From Pontibacter pudoricolor (GTDB taxonomy: Bacteria; Bacteroidota; Bacteroidia; Cytophagales; Hymenobacteraceae), in the NCBI RefSeq assembly GCF_010092985.1, contig NZ_CP048106.1, positions 4,192,001 through 4,256,000 of the forward strand: 64,000 nt of DNA, read 5' to 3'. Both the position numbers and the translations under genes were made by a program. This document shows, piece by piece, positions 42,559-50,813 of this stretch; within the stretch, counting starts at the first letter, position 1; the number at the start of each line of letters is the position of its first letter. Under the pieces are notes generated by a model that saw only the letters and a program-made list of their open reading frames with translations, did not search any database and was not told the origin of the DNA.

Positions 42559-42749
42559 TATACCCAATGCCGCAAGTTTAACGGCAGCACAACGTGTGGC
42601 GGGCTATGGCAGCCAGTTTGTAACTGGCGAAACTATAGTCCGGAACACGCCTGTTATAAACTGGCACCTTGCAAGCCGCAAGTTACCGCTGCGCTCTAAC
42701 TTGTGGCATGTGTAGTCGGCTTGTATATCTATAGTCTGCAACTTAGAGC
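42559..42749. other. Short gap with small inverted repeats
   Basis: No gene. Contains GCCAGTT-TGT-AACTGGC (about 42611-42627) and CCGCAAGTT units near 42570 and 42676 together with an inverse AACTTGTGGC near 42699. These look like remnants of another dispersed repeat family. Confidence 0.45.
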
Positions 42750-44699
42750 TTATAGGTTTGGTGCTTTTAACCTCACGTAGTTTATCTTATCGCCAATCTT
42801 CAGCTGGTGCACTACATCCATGCCCTCCACTACTTTCGCGAAAATAGTATAGCGGCCATCCAGGTGCGGAGCCGGAGAGTGCGTTATAAACCATTGGTTG
42901 CTTTCGGTGTCTTTTCCTGCTGAGGCCATCCCAACAAACCCTTCGCGGTAATGCAAGGGCGCAAACTCAGACCGGATAGAATATTCAGAGCTTCCCCAGC
43001 CATCGCCACGCTTATCGCCGCCCTGCGCTACAAAGTTCGGAACTACTCTATGGAAGAATAAGCCATCAAAAAAGTTCTTTTTTGTAAGCTCTACAAAATT
43101 AGCCACAGAGCCCGGTGCATCTTCTACAAAGAGCTCCAGCACAATCAATCCTTTCTCAGTTTGCAGCTCTACCTGCTGGTTGGTTGGTATGGTGGCTACC
43201 AGTGCCCAGTCTATCGGGTGTGTGAACGGGTTTGCAGGTGTTACGCTTTCTTTGTTGTTCAGGAAATCTATTGTTCGTTGCAGCTCAATATTGGTTTCCA
43301 TGTCGCGGGGCAGTTGCAGTTTTTGCTGTGCCTGCGCCAGGAAACTATAGTCGTTATAGTAGCTGCGAAGGTTTAATTTCGGATCGCGGATAGCGCCGGC
43401 GCCCATGCCAACCAGTGCCACATCTCCTGAGCCAACAGCTTTCTTAAAGATCGCCGCAAAATCGGCCTCCATCGCTTTCGGAAAATCAGGTTGCGTGCGC
43501 ATCAGCAGCAGGGCATCCATGCCGGTGGTAGCAATTACCGGCTCTTTTGCTGCAAACATGGCATTGGCAATGTAGGTATAGTTGTTGTAGTTCCCGGATA
43601 AAGCTTTTAAGAACTGGGCTTTGTCGTAAGGATTCGTGGCATTTTGGAAGTAGGTTTTGTATCGTTCACTCAGGAAATCACGCGCCGGGCTGTTTTTCAG
43701 AATTACCCAGATTACGTTAGCGCGCACGCGGGCATCCTGTAATTTGGGAAGCACCTGCTGCAGGTCGGTAACATTAACACCCTGCGGGTTAGCCTGCAAA
43801 AATTCCGATGTAGCTACGGCTGTATTTATATTCTTATCCTGTAGCCCGGCAAGTAAAGCTGTTTTTATTTCGTCGTATTCTAACCCGGTCATAGAGCGGA
43901 TGGCGCTTAAACGCACACGGTAATCAGGGTCGCTTTGCGCGATTCCGGATAAAAACCGGCCTTTATCTATAGCTCTTACTTTACCCAATGCCTGTGCAGC
44001 TGCCATGCGTACTTCTGCCTCAGGGTCAGATGTAGCAGTGGTAATTAATTGCTGCCGATATGGGGTAAGGTCTGCTTTTGGGGAACGGGCAAGAAAATGA
44101 GCAGCGCCCAACCTGGCTTCAAACGGATTTTTTTCGGCTAATAATTCTGCGCCCAAGGCCAGGCTTTTCGGAGAAAACTGCTGACGGGAACCGGCACGGT
44201 ACAAACCCCAGGCTTGTCCGGCCATTGCTTCCGGGGTGCGTGGGTTAAAGTTTGCCAGAAAATCAACACCAACAGGTGTGGCTATTTTACCAAGCGCTTC
44301 CAGCATTTCGGCCTGCACCTGCGGACGCGTTTCGTGCTCTATCTGGTGTAAGAGTGCATTTTCTGATTTTTTATGCCCGATCTGGCCAATAGCATATGCC
44401 GCTGCCGACCGAACTATAGTTGATGTATCTGTTAACAGGCTAAGCAGTTGCGGAATGGCCAGTGTATCCTGCACAGAGGCAAAAGCCAGGGCCGCTTCCT
44501 GGCGGTAGGTGTGTTTGCCATGTTGCAGAAAGGGGAGCAGGTCCGCTGTTCTGCGCTCGTCCTGCAACGTGTAAATCTGTTGTAATTGCGGATCAGTAAA
44601 TTTATTTAATCCGGCTGGTTGTTCCTGGCTTTGCTGTGGCAAGTACTGGCAGGCACTAAGCAAAAGCAGGCCAAAACCGAGCGTATGTATCTTTTTCAT
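42750..44699 (-). CDS. HEAT-repeat lipoprotein with C-terminal cyclophilin domain
   Basis: I start at the internal ATG at 44699 (MKKIHTLGFGLLLLSACQYLP), which gives a lipobox with Cys17; the longer frame up to 44834 has no such signal. Residues ~35-440 are helical repeats of the HEAT type (for example SLLTDTSTIVRSAAAYAIGQIG, DPDYRVRLSAIRSMTGLEYDEI). The last ~170 residues form a cyclophilin peptidyl-prolyl isomerase (FFDGLFFHRVVPNFVAQGGD, FVGMASAGKDTESNQWFITH, TIFAKVVEGMDVV). It is a fusion of scaffold and isomerase facing the periplasm. Such architecture suggests assistance to secreted proteins. Confidence 0.9.
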   Translation of the reverse strand: MKKIHTLGFGLLLLSACQYLPQQSQEQPAGLNKFTDPQLQQIYTLQDERRTADLLPFLQHGKHTYRQEAALAFASVQDTLAIPQLLSLLTDTSTIVRSAAAYAIGQIGHKKSENALLHQIEHETRPQVQAEMLEALGKIATPVGVDFLANFNPRTPEAMAGQAWGLYRAGSRQQFSPKSLALGAELLAEKNPFEARLGAAHFLARSPKADLTPYRQQLITTATSDPEAEVRMAAAQALGKVRAIDKGRFLSGIAQSDPDYRVRLSAIRSMTGLEYDEIKTALLAGLQDKNINTAVATSEFLQANPQGVNVTDLQQVLPKLQDARVRANVIWVILKNSPARDFLSERYKTYFQNATNPYDKAQFLKALSGNYNNYTYIANAMFAAKEPVIATTGMDALLLMRTQPDFPKAMEADFAAIFKKAVGSGDVALVGMGAGAIRDPKLNLRSYYNDYSFLAQAQQKLQLPRDMETNIELQRTIDFLNNKESVTPANPFTHPIDWALVATIPTNQQVELQTEKGLIVLELFVEDAPGSVANFVELTKKNFFDGLFFHRVVPNFVAQGGDKRGDGWGSSEYSIRSEFAPLHYREGFVGMASAGKDTESNQWFITHSPAPHLDGRYTIFAKVVEGMDVVHQLKIGDKINYVRLKAPNL

Positions 44700-44828
44700 G
44701 TTAATCCTGGTTGGGTGCCTGAATATACTAAAATCAACTGAAATGCATTTGCTTCTGTGCCGTAGCTGTAATTTCTGTTGGCAGTAATATAAAATTTTGC
44801 TAAATTGAGTCTGGACAAGTATCGGAAT

Positions 44829-45311
44829 ATGCAAAATATCAACATCAGGCTATTTGAGGGAGCTTATACCGGCAACCTGAAAGCTGAACAGCGCACCAAT
44901 CTGCTGGCAGCTTTTTTGTTGCTGCTGCAGATAGGCCTGTTGCTGTACCTGGTGCTTACCAAAGGCTTTTCCTATAGTTTTGTGGGTATTTATTTGCTGC
45001 ACCTGCTGGTTTTTCCGTTCCTGGTTGCCCGCATCTGGCTCGACCTGCACCCGGAGTACCGCCGCCATCTTACGCTTACCGGCCAGGGCGTTCGTTACCG
45101 CAAGGGTTTCCGGAAACAGGAGCATGATTTTGACTGGGAAGAAGTGGACGAAGTATACCTTAGCATTGCGGAAGTTGTATTTGTACTTAAAAATGAGGAA
45201 CGCCACCTTGTGCGGTTCAACATGCTGCATAGTAATACGGCGCTTCATCGGGCAAGGCAGACTATACAGAACATTGTGCAGCAAAAAGGCATTCCCCTAA
45301 CTGTAAGCTAA
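44829..45311 (+). CDS. Small membrane protein with PH-like C-terminal domain
   Basis: I start at ATG 44829 (MQNINIRLFEGAYTG); the TTG at 44805 adds only eight residues. Two hydrophobic helices (LLAAFLLLLQIGLLLYLVL and FVGIYLLHLLVFPFLVARIWL) are followed by a beta-rich soluble segment, RRHLTLTGQGVRYRKGFRKQEHDFDWEEVDEVYLS, resembling bacterial PH-like (bPH) domains. The next gene, five bases away, has the same layout. No function can be assigned beyond membrane association. Confidence 0.75.
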   Translation: MQNINIRLFEGAYTGNLKAEQRTNLLAAFLLLLQIGLLLYLVLTKGFSYSFVGIYLLHLLVFPFLVARIWLDLHPEYRRHLTLTGQGVRYRKGFRKQEHDFDWEEVDEVYLSIAEVVFVLKNEERHLVRFNMLHSNTALHRARQTIQNIVQQKGIPLTVS

Positions 45312-45316
45312 AAAGC

Positions 45317-45811
45317 ATGTTTATCTCTCTCTACTCCCGCAACCAGCTTAAAACACTGAAACGAAATATTTTAATGTTAGGATTGTTTCTGGCCGTAGGC
45401 GGTATAGTCGCGCTGGTTCGGGAACTGCATACTGAAGAAATTTACCGGTTAGAGTTCCTCTTTGCTGCTGTTTCCCTTGTCATATCAGGTGGACTAGCAA
45501 TAGCCATAGGACTGGGCTTTATTCAGTTAAAGGAAATGTACTTTTCGATGAACCCGACACGGCTAAGTTTCCGGCATGCCTTTTTAGGCAGGGAACATGT
45601 GTTGTACTGGAGCCAGTTAAGTGCCATTCGCGTAGCAGATTCCAGCATCGAGTTTAAGCTTGAAAACAACAGAAAGGTAACTCTTCAGCTATCTGCCATT
45701 CCGGATAAACGAACAGCCCGCCACATAAAAGCAAGTATAAACCTGGCAGCCCTGGAGCAGAATGTTGTGGTAAACGGTGTGCTGGCCCGCCCGAAGGGAG
45801 CTATTGCTTAA
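45317..45811 (+). CDS. Second small membrane protein with PH-like C-terminal domain
   Basis: The 164-residue product mirrors its neighbour: two hydrophobic helices (ILMLGLFLAVGGIVALV and LEFLFAAVSLVISGGLAIAIGLGF), then a soluble beta-rich part (PTRLSFRHAFLGREHVLYWSQLSAIRVADSSIEFKLENNRKVTL). It starts five bases after the previous stop, so both are in one operon and may form a complex. They appear to be diverged paralogues. Unrecognised beyond that. Confidence 0.72.
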   Translation: MFISLYSRNQLKTLKRNILMLGLFLAVGGIVALVRELHTEEIYRLEFLFAAVSLVISGGLAIAIGLGFIQLKEMYFSMNPTRLSFRHAFLGREHVLYWSQLSAIRVADSSIEFKLENNRKVTLQLSAIPDKRTARHIKASINLAALEQNVVVNGVLARPKGAIA

Positions 45812-45924
45812 ATCGGATTACCATTAATATTCTTCTTCTGTCATCCTATGCGTTAGCTGAGTTCTATAGTTTCTATTTGTCATTTCAACATCAGGAGGAA
45901 TCCGAGTTCCATAGTTTCTATTTT

Positions 45925-46447
45925 GTCATTTCGAACAAAGAGAGAAATCTGAGTGCTATAGTTGACTGCTCTACAATCCGAATCAAGCCTTTTCTTTCAT
46001 AGCCTTCTTCAATCCTGGGAGCTCTACTCACCGATCGTTTCAATCTAGCTTTGGTGCCCTCACGGCCGGGAGGCCCCGTCTTCGGGTATCGCGCTGCTGC
46101 TTTCTTGCTACCCTCGCTCTGCTCGTGTTGCCTGGCGGCACCGCAACAAATCAAAGGCGCTCAACCCAAAGACTGTGATCAGTTCGATAGTTACTTTTGT
46201 AAAAGTTTGAAAGGCTATAGTTGCATCGCTTTATCGTGGTGATAATTCCGTAGGGACAGGTCGCGACCTGTCCGATCTTGGTCTATAACTATAAGACTAC
46301 AAGTCAAACTATAACTATAGCAGAAAATTCCCCTCTTGGGAGGGGCAGGGGTGGGTTAAAACGCCAACTATAGAACTATAACCTAAACTATAGCGACAGC
46401 TCGAAAGCTCCTTCCCCTGTTGTTAGGGGAAGGCTGGGAAGGGGTAA
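45925..46447. repeat. Composite intergenic repeat, copy 2 (partner at 9660-10316)
   Basis: Same ordered blocks as copy 1: TCATTTCGAACAAAGAGAGAAATCTGAG (45927), CCTCACGGCCGGGAGGCCCC through GACTGTGATCAGTTCGATAG (46059-46190), the exact palindrome GGACAGGTCGCGACCTGTCC (46254-46273), CCCCTCTTGGGAGGGGCAGG (46331), and GGGGAAGGCTGGGAAGGGGT (46428). It is shorter than copy 1 by loss of a middle block. Another TCATTTCAA unit lies just to its left (45880). The surrounding 45812-46733 gap holds no gene I can support. Confidence 0.85.
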
Positions 46448-46687
46448 AACGCCAACTATAGAACTATAACTCCATCTAAAGCAGTAGCCCAATCCCAGAA
46501 ATCCTTTAAATCTCACTTAATCCCGGTTCAGACTATTCTGTCCTTTCAGGCCAGTTGAGTCAAGGAGACTCAACGCCATAGTTAGTCACGAGTCCGGATA
46601 TTCGCGCCAGCAGCATGAACAACAGAACTGGAACCAGTAGAAAACTCCCATCAACCATAGCTAATTCACCTACATCATTTTTTATGG

Positions 46688-46714
46688 TTTGGTAGTTTCC
46701 TAAACTATACTTTG
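46688..46714 (+). promoter_or_regulatory. Possible Bacteroidota-type promoter for the MFS gene
   Basis: A TTTG at 46688-46691 and a TACTTTG at 46708-46714 lie about 23 bases apart, close to the -33 TTTG and -7 TAnnTTTG consensus of primary Bacteroidota promoters, with one base missing in the -7 spacer. It is about 30 bases above the ATG at 46743. Confidence 0.35.
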
Positions 46715-46742
46715 CCAACTTGCGGCCGATTTAGTGCAACAA

Positions 46743-47918
46743 ATGGAAAAGCAGGAAACGCGGGTGTACGGACTTCAGTTTGGGCTACTTTGCCTGAGCT
46801 CCTTCCTGTTTTTTGCCAGTTTTAACATGATCATCCCCGAGCTGCCCGATTACCTTACCAGCCTGGGCGGCGAAGATTACAAAGGCCTTATCATTTCCCT
46901 TTTTACGCTCACTGCCGGTTTGTCCAGGCCGTTTAGTGGTCAGCTTGCCGATAAAATAGGACGCATACCTGTAATGGTTGTAGGTGGGGCCGTGTGTATC
47001 GTTTGTGGTTTTCTTTATCCAATTACCGGCTCTGTGGCGGCTTTCCTGCTGCTACGTTTCGTGCATGGTTTTTCTACCGGTTTTACGCCTACCGGCACAG
47101 CTGCCTACGTAGCCGATATTATACCCATCAACCGTAGGGGAGAGGCCACTGGTTTACTTGGTTTGTGCGGAAGCCTGGGTATGGCGGCAGGTCCGGCACT
47201 TGGCGGTACTATAGCCAACCACTTCTCCCTCGATACCATGTTCTATACTTCGTCAGTGGCTGCTTTTTTGTCGGTGGCGGTGGTGGTGCGCATGAAGGAA
47301 ACCGTTGATGATAAGCAGCGCTTCCGGATGGGGCTATTGCGTATCTCCCGGAGCGAGCTTTTTGAGCCGCGGGTAATTGCGCCATCGGTTGTTCTGTTCT
47401 TTACGGTGTTTTCGTTTGGTACCATACTTACAGTGATCCCCGATTTCAGCGAGTTCCTGGGTATAAAGAACAAAGGACTTTTCTTTATGAGCTTTACGCT
47501 TTCTTCGCTGGCCATCCGGTTTGTGGCAGGGCGTGTATCGGACAAATATGGGCGGGTAAGTGTGCTGCGGGTAAGTACATTTGTGCTGATGCTGGCGATG
47601 GTTGCCGTGGGGTTCTCCTCCAATCTAACAGAGCTTATGCTGGCCGGCGTACTTTTCGGAATCGGGCAGGGCATGAACTCACCAACCGTTTTTGCCTGGA
47701 CTATTGACCTTAGCCACGAAGCACACCGCGGAAGGGCAATGGCGACGATGTACATTGCCATGGAGGCTGGTATTGGTATCGGTGCACTTTCATCCGGGTG
47801 GCTTTATAACAATAATCCTGAAAACTTCCGGCTTGTATTCTGGACAGGTGCTGCCGTGGTATTGGTTTCCCTTCTTTACCTGCTTTTTTTTATTAAATCC
47901 CCTTCACGAAAATATTAA
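46743..47918 (+). CDS. MFS transporter (twelve-helix)
   Basis: The frame opens with GTG 46734, but ATG 46743 gives the natural start (MEKQETRVYGLQF). About twelve hydrophobic helices are visible, with the MFS motif A loop GQLADKIGRIPVMV between helices 2 and 3 and its mirror GRVSDKYGRVSVLR after helix 8. RFVHGFSTGFTPTGTAAYVADIIP and GLCGSLGMAAGPALGG fit drug/metabolite efflux-like members. Substrate unknown. A well-spaced TTTG promoter lies just upstream. Confidence 0.9.
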   Translation: MEKQETRVYGLQFGLLCLSSFLFFASFNMIIPELPDYLTSLGGEDYKGLIISLFTLTAGLSRPFSGQLADKIGRIPVMVVGGAVCIVCGFLYPITGSVAAFLLLRFVHGFSTGFTPTGTAAYVADIIPINRRGEATGLLGLCGSLGMAAGPALGGTIANHFSLDTMFYTSSVAAFLSVAVVVRMKETVDDKQRFRMGLLRISRSELFEPRVIAPSVVLFFTVFSFGTILTVIPDFSEFLGIKNKGLFFMSFTLSSLAIRFVAGRVSDKYGRVSVLRVSTFVLMLAMVAVGFSSNLTELMLAGVLFGIGQGMNSPTVFAWTIDLSHEAHRGRAMATMYIAMEAGIGIGALSSGWLYNNNPENFRLVFWTGAAVVLVSLLYLLFFIKSPSRKY

Positions 47919-48184
47919 GCCTGTTAAAGCAATTGTAATTACTGTTTACCAAAATCGGTTAAAATAAGCTGAGGTTTAGGAAGCAAAATCGTACTAATAA
48001 TATACTTTTTCCAATAAATAGGATTTATAGTATATGTGCTGCAAAAGCAGGTGTTATACTTTCAAAAAGTGATCCTTTCGCCTATAATTTGGCAGGCAGC
48101 ACACTGTTTCTTCACTTCCCCGGCGCACTGTGTTTACAGTGAGATGTACTGCTTAATCTCTGCAACAAACTTAAAAACAGAACG
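47919..48184. other. AT-rich leader upstream of the duplicated-domain lipoprotein
   Basis: This 266-base stretch holds no gene. It is AT-rich and contains TATAATTTGGCAGG near 48086, which resembles the -7 box (TAnnTTTG) and may start the lipoprotein transcript; a TTTC-type -33 box is not evident. Confidence 0.35.
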
Positions 48185-49393
48185 ATGATGAAGGGAATGA
48201 ATGGAAAACTACTTACTCTATTATGTGCAGCGACGTTAATTTTTTACGGCTGCGAAAAAGAAGAAGATCCGCTGGTAAATGCCAGGAACGGAAATCAGGT
48301 GATCGGTGAAGAGTGCGATATGATCAGCTTTGAGGGACAGACCGGTTACAGAACTTCGGTGGAATCGGATGGTGGCCGCACCATACACGTGGCCGGTATT
48401 GCCCGCGACGAGAACGACGAGCCGGTGGACCAGAACCGCGCCATGATCTTCGACTCTGAGAACTGGACCGGCGATGACGACGACCTGGCCACCAAGGACT
48501 GGGGCAACGTGCTCATTGTGCAGCAACTGGGCGACGAAAGCGAGCCCAACGATAACCAGTGGGGCGCCGAGATGCGGATCGGGTTCCTGGAGCCGGTTAC
48601 CCTGACTTCGATGCGGGTGCTGGACATTGATGAAAACGAGCATGATTCGTGGGCCTTTGTGTACGTGCAGGGCGAAGATGAACCACGAAGAATTTACCTG
48701 GAGCCGCATGGCGACAACGTGGGCTTTACTGTCGACTTTGGTAACATCCAGGAAGTGATCAAGCTGGTGATCTGGATCGATGGGGATGGAGCTTACGGAT
48801 CAGGTGCCATTGACAATATTAAGTTCTGCGTTCCTATATATGGAGGTGAACCAGCAGAACAGCCAAACTGCGATATGATCAGCTTTGAAGGCCAGACCGG
48901 TTACAGAACTTCGGTAGAGTCAGATGGTGGCCGCACCATACATGTGGCCGGTATTGCCCGCGACGAGAACGACGAGCCGGTGGACCAGAACCGCGCCATG
49001 ATCTTCGACTCTGAGAACTGGACCGGCGATGACGACGACCTGGCCACCAAGGACTGGGGCAACGTGCTCATTGTGCAGCAACTGGGCGACGAAAGCGAGC
49101 CCAACGATAACCAGTGGGGCGCCGAGATGCGGATCGGGTTCCTGGAGCCGGTTACCCTGACTTCGATGCGGGTGCTGGACATTGATGAAAACGAGCATGA
49201 TTCGTGGGCCTTTGTGTACGTGCAGGGCGAAGATGAACCACGAAGAATTTACCTGGAGCCGCATGGCGACAACGTGGGCTTTACTGTCGACTTTGGTAAC
49301 ATCCAGGAAGTGATCAAGCTGGTGATCTGGATCGATGGGGATGGAGCTTACGGATCAGGTGCCATTGACAATATTAAGTTCTGTGTGCAATAA
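48185..49393 (+). CDS. Lipoprotein with tandem-duplicated GSGAID domain
   Basis: A lipobox leader (FYGC, Cys23) is followed by two almost identical ~172-residue domains, at about 44-215 and 229-400, each starting CDMISFEGQTGYR and ending GSGAIDNIKFC. Each holds an acidic stretch (DENDEP, DSENWTGDDDD), a NDNQWGAEM motif and VLDIDENE, with Cys at both ends suited to a disulfide; the acidic loops suggest Ca binding. The domain resembles an unnamed extracellular beta-sandwich seen in many secreted bacterial proteins. Unlike most neighbours, the gene contains no CTATAG and has a high GC. Probably displayed on the cell surface. Confidence 0.85.
   Translation: MMKGMNGKLLTLLCAATLIFYGCEKEEDPLVNARNGNQVIGEECDMISFEGQTGYRTSVESDGGRTIHVAGIARDENDEPVDQNRAMIFDSENWTGDDDDLATKDWGNVLIVQQLGDESEPNDNQWGAEMRIGFLEPVTLTSMRVLDIDENEHDSWAFVYVQGEDEPRRIYLEPHGDNVGFTVDFGNIQEVIKLVIWIDGDGAYGSGAIDNIKFCVPIYGGEPAEQPNCDMISFEGQTGYRTSVESDGGRTIHVAGIARDENDEPVDQNRAMIFDSENWTGDDDDLATKDWGNVLIVQQLGDESEPNDNQWGAEMRIGFLEPVTLTSMRVLDIDENEHDSWAFVYVQGEDEPRRIYLEPHGDNVGFTVDFGNIQEVIKLVIWIDGDGAYGSGAIDNIKFCVQ
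48313..48832. repeat. Direct repeat unit 1 (partner at 48868-49387, offset 555 bp)
   Basis: The two units differ at only a few positions in the first ~80 bases, and from about 48394 to 48829 they are identical as far as I can see. All early differences are synonymous. This implies a very recent duplication or ongoing gene conversion. Confidence 0.92.
48868..49387. repeat. Direct repeat unit 2 (partner at 48313-48832)
   Basis: Second copy of the domain-coding repeat. The linker between the units encodes VPIYGGEPAEQPN. Confidence 0.92.
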
Positions 49394-49414
49394 TTAAACT
49401 GAAGAGTAAGAAGG

Positions 49415-49445
49415 AAAAGGGAAGCGAAGGCTTCCCTTTTTTATT
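49415..49445 (+). terminator. Terminator after the duplicated-domain lipoprotein gene
   Basis: AAAAGGGAAGC pairs with GCTTCCCTTTT around a GAAG loop, followed by further T residues. It begins about 20 bases after the stop. Confidence 0.85.
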
Positions 49446-49812
49446 TTGCCCTCCTGTAAACTATAGCTAACCAGCCGAGCTCTGAAATTTTATGAAATAT
49501 TTTTTATAACATGAGGTAAACCAGGTAGCCAGCAGGCAAGCCCCCGAAATGCCCCAGGAGTAATTTAAAGCCATGTTGTAACATCCATTAATGTAATAAT
49601 GAAAAAATAGCCATATGTATATGAAGTAAAAATGTAGCTGCTATTCTAAAAACAGGCCAACCTTTTTGTCATAACTGCCCGTACAAGGGTGAAATGTTTT
49701 TTGCCAAAGGGACATTAAAATATACAATTCTGATGATATAGGCCTGGCTATAGTTGGGCTCCTCCGGCAACTACATTATTTAAAATTTACCCTTTACAAA
49801 AATAGTTGCGAC
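49446..49812. other. AT-rich gap upstream of the second GSGAID lipoprotein
   Basis: No gene. AT-rich, with one GGCTATAGTTGGG unit at 49746 and a CTATAG at 49461. Likely holds the promoter and a leader for the gene at 49813, but no clear boxes can be named. Confidence 0.4.
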
Positions 49813-50520
49813 ATGAAAACAATCTTCTACAAAACCCTCGCCCTTTCACTTGCCAGTTTTTTAGTTGCTTCCTGCGCCCAGGAAACAGAAGCTGAAGTAA
49901 AACCATTAACTACCACAGATACTAAGAAATTCGGCACTATACCAGGCACTACCATCATTGATTTCTCTGAATCCAATGGGTATATCGACGAAATTAAAGT
50001 AAAGAAGGACAGCTATACCACGCTGCCTGTTAAGATAAAAGCTACTAGCTTTACCTCCGGCAGAACTGCGCCGGAAAACGCGGCATTGGTTTACGATACC
50101 ACAAAACCTGATAAAAAGAACGCAGGGTACATTGCTGTAAACCGCGGTCCGTTTCAGCTAGGTAATATACTGACTGTTGGCGAAGACCGTGGCAGTAACT
50201 CAACTATAAACGACAAAGGCGGCAGTATAGAAATGGACTTCTCCAGTTTTGGGAGCGTAGTAATGCGTGGTCTTTACATCGCTGATATCGAAGAACATGA
50301 AAGCGGATCAACCTTAGAACTGCTTGATGCTGCCGGTACCGTTATTTATTCAATGGTTTTACCTGTAACAGGTGCCTACACATTTCAGCCGCTGGTGCTC
50401 GGACCGGGCGTAGCGGGCGTAACAAAACTGCGCGTTACGTTTAAATCTACTAACGGACGTGGCGGCTCAGGTGCTATAGATGTAGTGCAGTTCTGCCCTG
50501 GCACCGTTTGCTACAGATAA
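49813..50520 (+). CDS. GSGAID-domain lipoprotein, diverged form
   Basis: The 235-residue lipoprotein (lipobox VASC, Cys21) is a diverged relative of the gene at 48185. Shared positions are IIDFSESNGYI at the start, ENAALVYDTT, GNILTVGED, MRGLYIADIEEHESG and a closing GSGAIDVVQFC, with fewer acidic residues. It ends GTVCYR. The gene has its own terminator and so its own transcript. Likely surface-exposed, function unknown. Confidence 0.8.
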   Translation: MKTIFYKTLALSLASFLVASCAQETEAEVKPLTTTDTKKFGTIPGTTIIDFSESNGYIDEIKVKKDSYTTLPVKIKATSFTSGRTAPENAALVYDTTKPDKKNAGYIAVNRGPFQLGNILTVGEDRGSNSTINDKGGSIEMDFSSFGSVVMRGLYIADIEEHESGSTLELLDAAGTVIYSMVLPVTGAYTFQPLVLGPGVAGVTKLRVTFKSTNGRGGSGAIDVVQFCPGTVCYR

Positions 50521-50555
50521 CTAAACTATAAGCAGAAGTCTCTGCTACCTTATTT

Positions 50556-50594
50556 AACCCGTAATATAACTAAGCTTATATTACGGGTTTTTTA
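50556..50594 (+). terminator. Terminator of the second GSGAID lipoprotein gene
   Basis: AACCCGTAATATAA pairs exactly with TTATATTACGGGTT around a CTAAGC loop and is followed by a T-run. Confidence 0.88.
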
Positions 50595-50813
50595 TTTTTG
50601 ATCCTGCCTGGCCCGCTTCTATATTTTATCCAAATTCTATCTGCCGGAAATTGTTGTTTATTATATGTTAATAGGTTTATGTATAAACATAGCAGGATTG
50701 TAAACTATATCGAAAACTATAGTTTTTAGTATCAGTATGTAGTGAATAATTGTACTTTTCATGTCTGTGTAAGGCAGGCGTAAATTAACACTTCAAACCT
50801 AAATTTATATACT

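Noticed and set aside
41881-42567. Long antisense frame (228 codons) over the thioredoxin-like gene
   Set aside because: It mirrors a well-supported gene on the other strand and its protein has no family features; a shadow frame.
48236-48709. Antisense frames repeated at 48236-48709 and 48920-49264
   Set aside because: They are the complements of the duplicated domain repeats and mirror the coding strand.
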